Assembly: GCF_025273675.1 (NCBI RefSeq)
Contig: NZ_CP045809.1
Coordinates: 2,356,001-2,420,000 of the forward strand
DNA: 64,000 nt
Source: Gordonia pseudamarae
GTDB taxonomy: Bacteria > Actinomycetota > Actinomycetes > Mycobacteriales > Mycobacteriaceae
Direction: 5' to 3'
Positions 14,986-23,970 of this stretch are shown one piece after another (position 1 is the stretch's first letter; each line of letters opens with the position of its first letter). The position numbers were made by a program, and so were the translations under genes. The notes below the pieces were generated by a model. It did no database searches, was not told the origin of the DNA, and was given only the letters and a program-made list of their open reading frames with translations.

Positions 14986-15831
14986 CAGCCAGGCGCGGTC
15001 GGCCGCGGGTCGGTGTGTGCGGTTTCAATCCGTCCGGTCGCATCGCATTCACCTCATGCTGACGCTATTCATCGAGGATGTTGGCGCGCCGCGGGCGCGT
15101 CGTGCGGTCGAGTGGCACGACGTTCGGGCCGCTCCCGTCCACGGCGGTGATCCGTGGCATCCCGCCCGCGTTCTCGTCGTATTCTCGCTGGTCCAGCGGG
15201 TGTAGCGTTGACACTGAGGTGCCGGTGGGTGAGTCGCACCGATGATTCATCTGGTGCAATACGCAGAGCTTTAGTTTACATAATGTATATTATCGGCTCG
15301 ATAGCGCATGGTCACAGCGCGCGGGCGCGAAGCGTGTCACCGGAATGGGCCGGCTGCACGCGGCGAGCTGTACGCACGGCCACGCGGTCCGAGGCATGGT
15401 TGTCTGACAGCGCTTGTCCGGTGGCGGTCGTCGGGGTCGGCGGCTTGGCCGATTGGTCGCGAGGCCGGATCGGTGTCTCTGTTGTGTGCGCTGACCGGAC
15501 GGACTGCGATGTCGGGATGCTGCGGCGGTCGGGACGCCGGTGTGGGGTTCGGGCACAACCCGATGGATGGCACCTTGAGGCGCCTGCGGCAGCCGGACAC
15601 AAGGCGTCGATCCCCGGCCACTGGTGGTCGGCACCGAAATCCGCCGAGGCTCGGCGGCGGCGGAGAACTGTCACTGTGACGTTTATCGGTGGGGTGGCCG
15701 CGGACGGCAGGGTGGATGGGAACTCATACCACACCCTAAAGTATGGATAATCTGAAATATCCATGAAAAGGGGAACGGCGCCGAAGTTACCGTCTGGACG
15801 CGGCGCCGTTCCCTGAGTCTGCTGCCGGCCG
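14986..15831. other. Gene-poor right flank of the arsenic island
   Basis: 846 bp. A minus-strand open stretch of 64 codons at 15065-15259 (MHQMNHRCDSPTGTSVST) is possible but unsupported. Around 15276-15297 is an AT-rich patch (ATAATGTATATTAT). ATGGATA (15743-15749) and TATCCAT (15758-15764) form an inverted repeat. Other open frames have low-complexity Arg/Pro/Gly composition typical of shadows. The right end holds a terminator. Confidence 0.45.
15771..15813 (-). terminator. Intrinsic terminator of the LGFP lipoprotein gene
   Basis: GGGAACGGCGCCG (15771-15783) pairs perfectly with CGGCGCCGTTCCC (15801-15813), 13-bp stem, 17-base loop, followed on the minus strand by CTTTTC. It lies 19 bp after the lipoprotein stop. 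Confidence 0.8.
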
Positions 15832-16488
15832 CTACAGCCCGGACGGCACGACCTTGTCGTTGACGGTCACCTCGACCTCGCCGGTCTTGGTATTGAACGT
15901 GACCTTGCCGTGCTCGAAGGTCGACATCTTCAGATTTCCCTCGGTCTTTTCGTCGCTGGTCGCGGTACCCAACGGTCCGGCCGATCCATTGGTTCCGGTG
16001 ACCTCGGGTGTGCCGTCGGCGGCTCGCGGAACATTCCAGGCGTCACGGATCTTGCCCCACGTGATGAACGCGGGTGTCCCGGGATTCCCGTTCTTGGCGG
16101 TGATCGCGCCGCCGCTGAACTGTTGATACACGACGCCGCTGTCACGGGTGCCCGCGTTGCGGGAACCGTCGAGCGGCCTGCCGAGAGCGCGCTTCTCTGC
16201 GGCCGTCGCGGCCAGGTACCGGACCGCGATCGGACCGGTCAATGTCACGTCACTGCCCTGCTCCCCCGTGATCGTCACCGTGTCGGAGGTCGCATCGGAC
16301 AATTGTTCGCTCGATGTCCGCGCCGACGAGGTCTGATCGGCGGAACCACCCCCCGTGGTTTCAGAGACCGCCACCGATGTGGCGGAGGCAGACGTGTCGT
16401 CGCCGTCGTCGCCGCAGGCGGCCGCGATCAGGATGACTGCGGCCAGGCAGGCAACGGCCGCCATGCGGCGATGAGCGAGCTTGGTCAT
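15832..16488 (-). CDS. Secreted lipoprotein with LGFP-type repeat
   Basis: 218 residues. Signal peptide with a lipobox: AAVACLAAVILIAAAC, lipidated Cys at about residue 25, followed by a Ser/Thr/Asp-rich linker to residue 75. The body contains LGFP-repeat-like segments (AAEKRALGRPLDGSRNAG, then VVYQQFSGGAITAKNGN), found in mycolata cell-envelope proteins and thought to anchor or bind at the arabinogalactan-mycolate layer. Outer face of the membrane. Role unknown. Single gene with its own terminator. Confidence 0.82.
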   Translation of the reverse strand: MTKLAHRRMAAVACLAAVILIAAACGDDGDDTSASATSVAVSETTGGGSADQTSSARTSSEQLSDATSDTVTITGEQGSDVTLTGPIAVRYLAATAAEKRALGRPLDGSRNAGTRDSGVVYQQFSGGAITAKNGNPGTPAFITWGKIRDAWNVPRAADGTPEVTGTNGSAGPLGTATSDEKTEGNLKMSTFEHGKVTFNTKTGEVEVTVNDKVVPSGL

Positions 16489-16588
16489 AAGGGTCCTCTC
16501 GGCTGTGGGCGTCGTGACGTTATCGTTGGTCGGCGGTCACCGAACCGCCCCGACCGGACCGACTCTAACGGCTACAAGGGCCACGCGG

Positions 16589-18184
16589 CTATGGCGTGTC
16601 GCGCCGGCGGAATGCGGTGAATCCGACCACCAGTAGCACCGCCGCGACGACGCCGACCCACATCAGTCCCGACCATTGCCGTTCTGCCGCCGACATGTCG
16701 GGAACGTGATGGAACGGGCTGATCCCCAGTGCCCAATCGGGCAATGTGAAGCTCGGACCGAGGAGGGTCAGCCCGAACGAGGCGATCACGCCCGCCCACG
16801 AGGCGATCTGAACCTGTGGCCGGGCACCGATCACCGCCACCGCGACGGCGATCACCGCCCACATCGCGGGAACGGTGGCGGCGGCCTGCAGGAGTGCATC
16901 AGTGAAGTCGATGGGTATCTGGGCCGAATCGGCGAAGATTCCGACCACCGTCCCGGCGATCATCAATGACACCGCCGGTGACACGACGGCGAGAAGAACG
17001 CCCGCGGCCAGGTACCGGTGGCGCGTGACTGCGGTGGCGAGCACGGGTTCGGCACGGTCGGTGAGTTCTTCGGTGCGTATACGGTTGATGATCTGTACCC
17101 CCGACACCGACGCGATGATGCCCGCGAGCGACATCAGGGTGGTGACGAACGCGCCGATCAGGTCCGCCGGGGATGCGGCTCCCGCGGCGAAGATGTCGGC
17201 CATCGCCGGATTGTCGGTGAGCATGTCGTCGGCGGAGCGGGTGAAGTATCCGAGGATGACACCGAGACCGATGAACGCGCACGCCCACGAGATGATCGCC
17301 GCCCGGTTCAGGCGCAACGCCAAACCGAATGGCGTGCCGATGGTGCCCCGTGCCGGGCCCGCCCCCGGGGCGATGAATCCCTGACCGAAGTCGCGGGCGG
17401 CCTGCAGGCGGAAGGCGGCGACGGTGACGAGGCAGGCGAACAGCACGCCCAACAGCAAAGGCCACCAATGATTTCCGCTGGCCGGTCGGGTTTCGGAGAT
17501 CCAGCCCAGCGGATTGATCCAGGTGGTCCAGCCCGGTGCGTCGACGGAGTACAGAAAGCCTCTCAGCACGAAGAACGCGCCGAGCACCGACACGGCGACG
17601 GTGTTCGCGGTCCGGGCCTCGGAGCTGATCTGCGCCGACAGCGCGGCCACCGAGGCGAACATCAGGCCGGTGACGGTGAAGCCCGCCGACAGCACGAGCG
17701 TGTCCGCCCAGCCCCCTCCGCAGGCCAGGGTGAGCGCTGCCGACATCACTCCGACGGCCACCGACCCGACCGCCGCGAGGGCGACGGCGCTGAGCAGCCG
17801 GGCCTGCCTGCCGAGAACGCCGGAGGCCAGGAGTTCGGCCTGACCGGAATCCTCCTGTCCCCTGCTCGCCTTGGTAACGGTGAAGATCATCCCGAGCGCG
17901 GTGACGAAACCGCCGAGTGCGAGGCTTCGCCAGGCATTGAACCCGTCGACCGACGACAGGTCGTGGGCGGGACCGAAGATCAGGCCGAGGGCGGGGTTGC
18001 CGCCGACCGTCGTCGCGAAGGTCTTGCGATCGACGGCGTCGGGAAACAGCCACGGATACACGATCACCGACGACACCGTCAGCACGGTCACTATCGCGAT
18101 CCACGGTGCCAACGATCTTGCCTCGTGTTTGAGCGAGGCGCGCAGCAGGGTCGGGGTCCCGGTGAGTGCGATGAGCGTCGGCAT
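16589..18184 (-). CDS. ABC transporter permease, antibiotic-exporter type
   Basis: 531 residues with about 12 membrane segments in two halves, resembling the large ABC-2-type permeases of polyketide/tetronasin exporters. Examples: LGGFVTALGMIFTVTKASRG with the RGQEDSGQAELLASGVLG loop that is typical of this family, and a C-terminal LMWVGVVAAVLLVVGFTAFR. Its ATG shares one base with the stop of the ATPase gene (TGATG), so both are co-translated. It probably exports a hydrophobic compound; substrate unknown. Confidence 0.88.
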   Translation of the reverse strand: MPTLIALTGTPTLLRASLKHEARSLAPWIAIVTVLTVSSVIVYPWLFPDAVDRKTFATTVGGNPALGLIFGPAHDLSSVDGFNAWRSLALGGFVTALGMIFTVTKASRGQEDSGQAELLASGVLGRQARLLSAVALAAVGSVAVGVMSAALTLACGGGWADTLVLSAGFTVTGLMFASVAALSAQISSEARTANTVAVSVLGAFFVLRGFLYSVDAPGWTTWINPLGWISETRPASGNHWWPLLLGVLFACLVTVAAFRLQAARDFGQGFIAPGAGPARGTIGTPFGLALRLNRAAIISWACAFIGLGVILGYFTRSADDMLTDNPAMADIFAAGAASPADLIGAFVTTLMSLAGIIASVSGVQIINRIRTEELTDRAEPVLATAVTRHRYLAAGVLLAVVSPAVSLMIAGTVVGIFADSAQIPIDFTDALLQAAATVPAMWAVIAVAVAVIGARPQVQIASWAGVIASFGLTLLGPSFTLPDWALGISPFHHVPDMSAAERQWSGLMWVGVVAAVLLVVGFTAFRRRDTP

Positions 18185-19113
18185 CAGGATCGACCGGCCG
18201 TCTCGTCGTCCGAATACAGTTCGAGGAACAGGCTTTCCAGCGATGGAGGCTCCATGGTCAACGACCGCAATCCGACCGCGGACAGTGACCGCATGGCCTC
18301 GGTGAGCTGCTCTGGGTCGACGGTGGCGGTCAGCCGGGCGCCGTCGAGGGTGACATCGTGCAAGGAACGCAGGTCGGTGTCGCGCGGGACGGTGGTGAGC
18401 TCGGCGCGCACGGTGGTTCTGGTGTGACTGCGCAGTTCGGCCAGGCTGCCGGTCCGAACGATCGTGCCGTTGCGGATGATGCTCAGCCGGTCGGTCAGCG
18501 CTTCCACCTCCGACATGATGTGGCTGCTCAGCAGGACGCTGGTGCCACGTTCGGCGGCTTCGGCGACGACCTGCTGGAAGACGTTCTCCATCAAAGGATC
18601 AAGACCCGAGGTGGGTTCGTCGAGGATCAGGAGTTCGACATCGGAGGCGAGAGCGGCGACGATGGCGACCTTCTGCCGGTTTCCCTTGGAGTACTGTCGC
18701 CCGCGTTTGGTGGGATCGAGCTCGAACCGGTCGATCAGATCGGCCCGGCGCTGTTCGTTGAGTCCACCGCGCAGTGATCCGAGCAGGTCGATGGCCTCCC
18801 CGCCCGACATCGACGGCCACAGCGACACGTCGCCGGGTACGTACGCCAGCCGGCGATGCAGGTCGACCACGTCGCGCCACGGGTCGCCGCCGAGGAGTCG
18901 GACGGTTCCCGAGTCCGGCCGCAGGAGTCCGAGCAGCACCCGGATCGTGGTGGACTTTCCCGCGCCGTTCGGTCCGAGGAATCCGTGCACCTGCCCGCGT
19001 TCGGCGGTGAGGTTCAGGTCGGTGAGTGCCCGGAAAGTGCCGAATGACTTGTTGAGACCGACGATGTCGATGGCGAGGTCGCCGCGGCCGGCTTGTTCCT
19101 GCGAGGTGGTCAC
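18184..19113 (-). CDS. ABC transporter ATP-binding protein
   Basis: 309 residues. Walker A GFLGPNGAGKSTTIRVLLGL, signature YSKGNRQKVAIVAALASD, Walker B ELLILDEPTSGLDPL and the switch SSHIMSEVEALTDR are intact. The C-terminal 80 residues form a DrrA-type accessory region. It pairs with the permease directly downstream. The GTG at 19113 is chosen because the homology begins there; upstream in-frame sequence runs back through the TetR relic. No ribosome-binding site is seen, and a -10-like AATAGT lies 6 bases upstream, so the transcript may be leaderless. Confidence 0.9.
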   Translation of the reverse strand: MTTSQEQAGRGDLAIDIVGLNKSFGTFRALTDLNLTAERGQVHGFLGPNGAGKSTTIRVLLGLLRPDSGTVRLLGGDPWRDVVDLHRRLAYVPGDVSLWPSMSGGEAIDLLGSLRGGLNEQRRADLIDRFELDPTKRGRQYSKGNRQKVAIVAALASDVELLILDEPTSGLDPLMENVFQQVVAEAAERGTSVLLSSHIMSEVEALTDRLSIIRNGTIVRTGSLAELRSHTRTTVRAELTTVPRDTDLRSLHDVTLDGARLTATVDPEQLTEAMRSLSAVGLRSLTMEPPSLESLFLELYSDDETAGRS

Positions 19114-19121
19114 CCGGCCAC

Positions 19122-19141
19122 TATTCCACGATCGAGGAATA
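19122..19141. promoter_or_regulatory. TetR-type operator over the ABC exporter promoter
   Basis: TATTCCACGATCGAGGAATA is a 20-bp palindrome with 18 of 20 symmetric positions, 9 bp upstream of the ATPase start and abutting the TetR relic. It is the expected place for the regulator of the exporter. Confidence 0.65.
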
Positions 19142-19560
19142 AATTCGCCGCCACCATCGCCGACCGCAGCATGATTCCGCGCAGGCTGGTGGCCGCGTTC
19201 GACGGCGACCGCGATCGGCTCGGCGAACGCATCGCGACCACCTACCTGGAGCTGTGGGACGACCCCGAGACCGGCCGGATATTGCAGTCGATGGTCCGGA
19301 CCGCGATGACGTCCGAACGCTCGGCGTCGTTGCTGCGTGAGGTGTTGGCCGGACGAATTCTCGCCAACCTTCCCGACGATGTGCGCGTAGGCGACGAGGT
19401 GTCCTTGCGGGTGTTGTTGTGCGGGACGCACCTGCTCGGGATCGCCATCGCCCGCAATATCGTCGGAATCGAACCGGTCGCCGGGATGGACAGGGAACAC
19501 ATCGTCGAACTGGTGGCGCCCACCATTCAGCGGTATCTGACCGGGCTTGCGCCCCGGTAG
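19140..19560 (+). pseudogene. TetR family regulator lacking its DNA-binding domain
   Basis: About 139 codons encode the C-terminal ligand domain of a TetR regulator: KFAATIADRSMIPRRLVAAF, RIATTYLELWDDPETGRILQ, SERSASLLREVLAGRILANL and a normal end at 19560. The family needs about 50 further N-terminal residues forming the helix-turn-helix; these are absent, and the space upstream is occupied by the divergent ATPase gene. The fragment starts at the residue following the family's FxxKxxLF region, directly next to the operator, so a deletion probably removed the HTH. The exporter may therefore be derepressed. Confidence 0.7.
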
Positions 19561-19664
19561 CGACCCGACGCGCCGTCGGGGCAACCCACGTGCAACTGTG
19601 AACCCGTAGGGTGTGCGTCACATCACAATGTCTTCACGGCGAATGGCTTCAAGGAGGATCCACC

Positions 19665-20255
19665 ATGGGACAGACGACGTTGCGTGACTTGATGGCGTTG
19701 CCGACATCACCGGCACCGCTGAGTGATTCGGCACTGATCATGATCGACTGCCAGAACACCTACACGCGGGGTGTGATGGAACTCGAAGGCGTTCAGGATG
19801 CGCTCGAGGTGGGCGCCGAACTCCTGGACCGGGCCCGCGGCCTCGGCGTACCCGTGCTGCACATCATGCACGACGCGGGCGAGGGCAGCCCGTACGACGT
19901 GAACGCCGAGATCGGGCAGATCGCGGGCAAAGTGGCGCCACGCGACGGCGAGTCGGTGATCGTCAAGAACTACCCCAACTCCTTCGTCGGCACCGATCTC
20001 GACGAGCAGTTGAAGGCGCTCGGAAAGACCAACCTGGTTGTCGCCGGCTTCATGACGCACATGTGCGTCAACTCCACGACGCGTGGTGCCTTCAACCTCG
20101 GCTACTCCCCCACGGTGGTCGCCTCGGCGACCGCGACCCGCAGCCTGCCCGGTGCCGGTGGTGTGGCGGCGGCCGCGTTGCAGGCGGCGAGCCTGGCCGC
20201 TATCGGTGACCTGTTCGGCCTCGTCGTCGCTGACGTCGCCGCGATCCCCGAGTAG
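19665..20255 (+). CDS. Isochorismatase-like cysteine hydrolase
   Basis: 196 residues. The family triad is visible: Asp in ALIMIDCQNTY, Lys in VIVKNYPNSF and Cys in FMTHMCVNSTTRGAFNLG. Such enzymes hydrolyse amides or vinyl ethers (isochorismate, nicotinamide, carbamoyl compounds). Trp/Phe around the pocket does not identify the substrate. AAGGAGG lies 7 bases before the ATG at 19665, so this start is preferred over 19611. Monocistronic; it converges with ribokinase at a shared hairpin. Confidence 0.88.
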   Translation: MGQTTLRDLMALPTSPAPLSDSALIMIDCQNTYTRGVMELEGVQDALEVGAELLDRARGLGVPVLHIMHDAGEGSPYDVNAEIGQIAGKVAPRDGESVIVKNYPNSFVGTDLDEQLKALGKTNLVVAGFMTHMCVNSTTRGAFNLGYSPTVVASATATRSLPGAGGVAAAALQAASLAAIGDLFGLVVADVAAIPE

Positions 20256-20323
20256 CGGACGGTCCGTACCTGGCCGACCACCGTGACGTGTGGCGCATCG
20301 GCCGGGTGCCGTCCGCGCACGAA

Positions 20324-20358
20324 CTCGCCGAATGAGTCAATGAGACTCAGTCGGCGAG
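20324..20358. terminator. Bidirectional hairpin between isochorismatase-like and ribokinase genes
   Basis: CTCGCCGAATGAGTC and AGACTCAGTCGGCGAG pair with one mismatch over about 15 bp and a 4-5 base loop. It overlaps the end of the ribokinase gene, so it could terminate both convergent transcripts. Confidence 0.55.
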
Positions 20359-21201
20359 GCGGTGGCGGTTCGCGATGTACGCGGTCGCCGAATCGGCCGC
20401 TTGTGCGGCGGCGTCGTGCAGATCGGCGCCCGATGCGATCCGTGCCGCCAGGATTCCGGCGAAATGGTCTCCGGCACCGGTGGTTTCGACGCCTTCGGCG
20501 GCCGGGGTCACAGCGATCGCTGAGCGTCGTCCGGGAGTGGCGACGATGCAGCCGCGGGCGCCGAGGGTGATCACCGCCGATGTCGTGCGCCGGAGCAGTG
20601 CCTCGGCGAGGTCGGTGTCGGAGTCGGCGTATGCGCGGGCCTCGTGTTCGTTGACCACCAGCGGGTCGGCCGCGGTCAGTATGCGTTCGGGCAGGGGTGC
20701 GACCGGGCTGGGGTTGAGGATGAACCGTGTGCACCGGTCCGTGCACCAGGTGGCTACCGATTCGGTGACGGCCGGGGGGCATTCGAGTTGGGTGAGTACC
20801 ACCCTGGGGTCGAGTGCGTCGAGTGCCGAGCGCACCGCATCGGGCGAGAGCAACGAGTTCGCTCCCGGCACGACCACGATCCGATTGTCGCCGGAGGTAT
20901 CGACCTCGATGAACGCGCGTCCGCTGGTGTCGCCCTTGACGCCGACGTGCGTGACATCGACCCCCGCGGCGCGGGCGTTGGCGAGCATCGCCGCACCGGC
21001 GTCGTCATCGCCGACCGTTCCGATGAGAGCCACCCCGGACGCGCCGGCCGCGGCGGCGATCGCCTGGTTGGCGCCCTTGCCGCCGCATCGTTCGCGTACC
21101 GAGGTACCCAGGACCGTCTCCCCCACCCCCGGCCGGACCGCGACGGTGACGACCGTGTCCATGTTGAGGGTGCCGACGACCGCGACCGGAGTTGACGTCA
21201 T
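20347..21201 (-). CDS. rbsK: Ribokinase (PfkB family sugar kinase)
   Basis: 284 residues. Substrate motif VVGTLNMDTVV and ERCGGKGANQAIAAA near the N-terminus, catalytic TTGAGDHFAGILAA (Asp base, anion hole) near residue 245. It phosphorylates ribose or a related sugar with ATP. No sugar transporter gene is adjacent, so the natural substrate might be another pentose or nucleoside. The start at 21201 is supported by a -10-like TAGCGT 7 bases upstream (leaderless type); a longer frame begins at 21234. Confidence 0.85.
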   Translation of the reverse strand: MTSTPVAVVGTLNMDTVVTVAVRPGVGETVLGTSVRERCGGKGANQAIAAAAGASGVALIGTVGDDDAGAAMLANARAAGVDVTHVGVKGDTSGRAFIEVDTSGDNRIVVVPGANSLLSPDAVRSALDALDPRVVLTQLECPPAVTESVATWCTDRCTRFILNPSPVAPLPERILTAADPLVVNEHEARAYADSDTDLAEALLRRTTSAVITLGARGCIVATPGRRSAIAVTPAAEGVETTGAGDHFAGILAARIASGADLHDAAAQAADSATAYIANRHRLAD

Positions 21202-21390
21202 CTCGCGGACGCTACCACCGGACGATCCCGTCATGGTCCCCGTGCGGTCTCACCCACCCGCCCGTTCGGTGTACCCGCTATCGGCAACGCGGGCCACCCG
21301 GACCGGCCACGCCGTCAGCACACGCAACGAGTCGGGCAAGGTCGGCGTGAAGGTGACACTCGACGGCCGGTGACCAACCGGTCCTGCCCG

Positions 21391-22929
21391 CTACATCATC
21401 GTGCCGGTCCGCAGGTAACGCTGGTGGAATGAGAACGCCTCGTCGAGCAGGTGCGGTGTTTGTCCGGCGCCGGTCGCCGCCTGTGCACGCAGGAAGTAGT
21501 CGTCGAGTATCGGCCGGTAGTCCGGGTGCGCACACTTGTCGATGATGATCCGGGCGCGTTTGCGCGGCGACAGACTGCGCAGGTCCGCGAGCCCGTGTTC
21601 GGTGACGACGACCTGGACGTCGTGTTCGGTGTGGTCGACGTGCGGCACCATCGGGACGATCGCCGAGATGGTCCCCTTGCGGGTGGTCGACGGGCTCAGG
21701 AACATCGACACGTAGCCGTTGCGGGCGAAATCGCCGGAACCGCCGATCCCGTTCATGATCTTGGTGCCCATCACATGGGTGGAGTTCACGTTTCCGTATA
21801 TGTCGGCCTCGAGCATGCCGTTCATCGCGATGATGCCGAGCCGGCGGACCACCTCGGGATGATTGCTGATCTCCTGCGGCCGCAGGATGATGCGGTCGTG
21901 GTAGAAGTCGATGTTGGCCTGCAGGTCCTCGAAGCCGGCGTCGCTCAAGGCGAGTGCCGTCGTCGAGGCATGGGTGACGATGCCCTCTTTGATGAGGTGC
22001 AGCATGCCGTCCTGGATCACCTCGGTGTAGCAGGTCAGTCCCCGGTAGCCGCCCTTATCGAGGCCGCCGAGCACCGCGTTGGCCACGTTGCCGATGCCGG
22101 CTTGCAGCGGCAGCAGACTGTCGGCGGGCAGCCGTCCGGCCCTCACCTCGTGGGCGAAGAAGTCCAGGACATGATCGGCGATGGCCTGGCTCACCGCGTC
22201 CGGTGCGGTGACCGGGCTGCCGGAGTCGGGTGCGTGGGTGCGCACGACGGCAACGACCTTGTCGGGATCGACCCGGAAGGTGGGCTGCCCGATGCGGTCG
22301 TCGACCTGTGTGATCTGGATAGGTTTGCGATTCGGCGGCAGCGCCGTGCCGTAGTAGATGTCGTGCATACCCTCGATGTGTGAGGGAATCCCGGAGTTGA
22401 CCTCAAGGATGACCTTCTCGGCGACGTCGAGCCATGTCTTGTTGTTGCCGACCGACGCGGACGGGATCAGCTCCCCGGTCTCGGTGATCCCGGAGACCTC
22501 GACGATCGCGATGTCGACGTTGCCGTAGTAGCCGAGCCACACTTGCTGCGCCACATGGGACAGGTGGATGTCGACGTAGTCCATGCTGCCGGAGTTGATG
22601 CGGCTCCGGGCGGTGGGTTCGGACTGGTAAGGCATGCGCAGCGCGATTCCGTCGACCTCGGCCAGTAACCGTTCGGTCGAGGTCGACACCGAGGCACCTG
22701 TGAGCAGGTTGATCGCGAAGTCGGTACCGGCGGTGCGGGCCTGGCCGATGCGCGTGGCGAGGGCCGGGATCGTGTCCTTGGGTGTGCCCGCGCTGGCGAA
22801 CCCGCTGATCGCGACCGTGTCGCCGGGGTGGATGAACTTGACTGCGTCTTCAGCGGAGACCACCCGCTGACGGAAGGCGGCGGACCGGATGCGGTCGGTG
22901 GATCCGGTCTGGGCTGTTGACGTGCTCAC
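21391..22929 (-). CDS. Acetyl-CoA hydrolase / succinyl-CoA:acetate CoA-transferase
   Basis: 512 residues of the class I CoA-transferase family (Cat1/SCACT). FIHPGDTVAISGFASAGTPK opens the N-terminal domain; the catalytic Glu is in TCYTEVIQDGMLHLIKEG; the oxyanion loop is KIMNGIGGSGDFARNGYVSM; VTEHGLADLRSLSPRKRA ends the C-domain. It interconverts acetate and acetyl-CoA using succinyl-CoA, or hydrolyses acyl-CoA. GTG at 22929 fits the family N-terminus; a 19-residue extension to 22986 is possible. Confidence 0.9.
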   Translation of the reverse strand: MSTSTAQTGSTDRIRSAAFRQRVVSAEDAVKFIHPGDTVAISGFASAGTPKDTIPALATRIGQARTAGTDFAINLLTGASVSTSTERLLAEVDGIALRMPYQSEPTARSRINSGSMDYVDIHLSHVAQQVWLGYYGNVDIAIVEVSGITETGELIPSASVGNNKTWLDVAEKVILEVNSGIPSHIEGMHDIYYGTALPPNRKPIQITQVDDRIGQPTFRVDPDKVVAVVRTHAPDSGSPVTAPDAVSQAIADHVLDFFAHEVRAGRLPADSLLPLQAGIGNVANAVLGGLDKGGYRGLTCYTEVIQDGMLHLIKEGIVTHASTTALALSDAGFEDLQANIDFYHDRIILRPQEISNHPEVVRRLGIIAMNGMLEADIYGNVNSTHVMGTKIMNGIGGSGDFARNGYVSMFLSPSTTRKGTISAIVPMVPHVDHTEHDVQVVVTEHGLADLRSLSPRKRARIIIDKCAHPDYRPILDDYFLRAQAATGAGQTPHLLDEAFSFHQRYLRTGTMM

Positions 22930-23063
22930 ACTGAAGAAAATACGCCGTCGATGAATCGCCGCAATTCGGTTAGCCGGATAACGCACCTATCGGTATGTGA
23001 TATGGGCGACCGGCCGGTTCGGGCCGATCCCCGTGGGTCTATCTCCGTGGGGTCGATCGCCTC

Positions 23064-23849
23064 TCAGCCGAACACCGCGACGGTTTGCGTGCCGATCAGG
23101 ACGGGTGCTCCCCCGGCATCCCACATCGTCATCTGCTGGGCCGAGTAGCCGCTGTGGGCGACGACGCTGACCGAGCGCAGCAGGAACCAGCCGTTGGGGT
23201 CGACGGGTTTGTCGGCGCAGATGTTGACCGTCCACGACATGGTGCTGACCGGCGCCCAGTCGGCGAAGGCCGCCATCGCCGCGGGCGGCAGCGCATCGCC
23301 GAGCGCGATCACGGCGACATCCGGATCGACGCCGGTCGCATCGAGATGGCGGACCCAGCACAGCAACTCGGGATACTCGGCGCGGCTGATCGGCGCCGCC
23401 CCGCCGGCCACCCGGACTTCGAAGTTGGTGAAGAAGGCCGGGGTGAGGGCGTTGTCCCGCCGGGAGGCCGGGCACTCGTGCGGAGCGGCGACCTCCGGTG
23501 CGGCGAGCACCGAATGGGCGACCGCGGATTCGCGTGTCCCGGAGAAGATCAGTGATGCGGTGGCGGCGACCTGGCCACCGCTGATGCCTTCGACGGCGAA
23601 ACTGGTGGCCGAGCGTCCCCGGCGCAGGCTGTGCGGGTGCATCGAGATCGCTTCGGCAGCCGGGGCGGTGAAGGCGAACTGTGCCGAACGCAGGGGTGGC
23701 AGTTCGTCGTCGGCGGATGCCTGGGCGGCGGCCACCGCGAGCGCCGCGGTCAGTCCCCCGTAGGCGGTCCGGCCCTGGGTCCAGGTGTCGGGGATGGCGA
23801 AGTCCTCACCGACGGTGAAGCCGCCGATGGTGTCGTTCAGTGCGCCCAT
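23064..23849 (-). CDS. Acyl-CoA thioesterase (TesB-like double hotdog)
   Basis: 261 residues. DTWTQGRTAYGGLTAALAVA matches the GG-containing N-terminal hotdog of TesB-like thioesterases; SMHPHSLRRGRSATSFAVEG and the second hotdog (PVDPNGWFLLRSVSVVAHSG) follow. It hydrolyses medium or long acyl-CoA. ATG at 23849 is preceded by AAAGGAACG; upstream starts are unlikely. It is divergent from a TetR gene, with two inverted repeats between. Confidence 0.85.
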   Translation of the reverse strand: MGALNDTIGGFTVGEDFAIPDTWTQGRTAYGGLTAALAVAAAQASADDELPPLRSAQFAFTAPAAEAISMHPHSLRRGRSATSFAVEGISGGQVAATASLIFSGTRESAVAHSVLAAPEVAAPHECPASRRDNALTPAFFTNFEVRVAGGAAPISRAEYPELLCWVRHLDATGVDPDVAVIALGDALPPAAMAAFADWAPVSTMSWTVNICADKPVDPNGWFLLRSVSVVAHSGYSAQQMTMWDAGGAPVLIGTQTVAVFG

Positions 23850-23882
23850 GTGTCGGCGTTCCTTTCGTGGTCGGGTCCGTGG

Positions 23883-23916
23883 TATATGACAGCTGTGGCA
23901 TATAACAGTCGTTATA
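23883..23916. promoter_or_regulatory. Overlapping operator palindromes in the thioesterase/TetR divergent promoter
   Basis: TATATG (23883-23888)/CATATA (23899-23904) and TATAAC (23901-23906)/GTTATA (23911-23916) are two overlapping perfect inverted repeats in the 121-bp divergent gap. Likely binding sites of the adjacent TetR protein. Confidence 0.6.
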
Positions 23917-23970
23917 GTGCCGCACACGCTACGCTAAGACGGTCGTCATAGGCAAGAGGAAAGGGCGAAC

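Noticed and set aside
15312..15764. Minus-strand open frame MDISDYPYFRVWYEFPSTLP as a gene
   Set aside because: After the first 35 residues the composition becomes shadow-like (Arg/Pro/Thr/Ala), with no ribosome-binding site and no recognisable fold.
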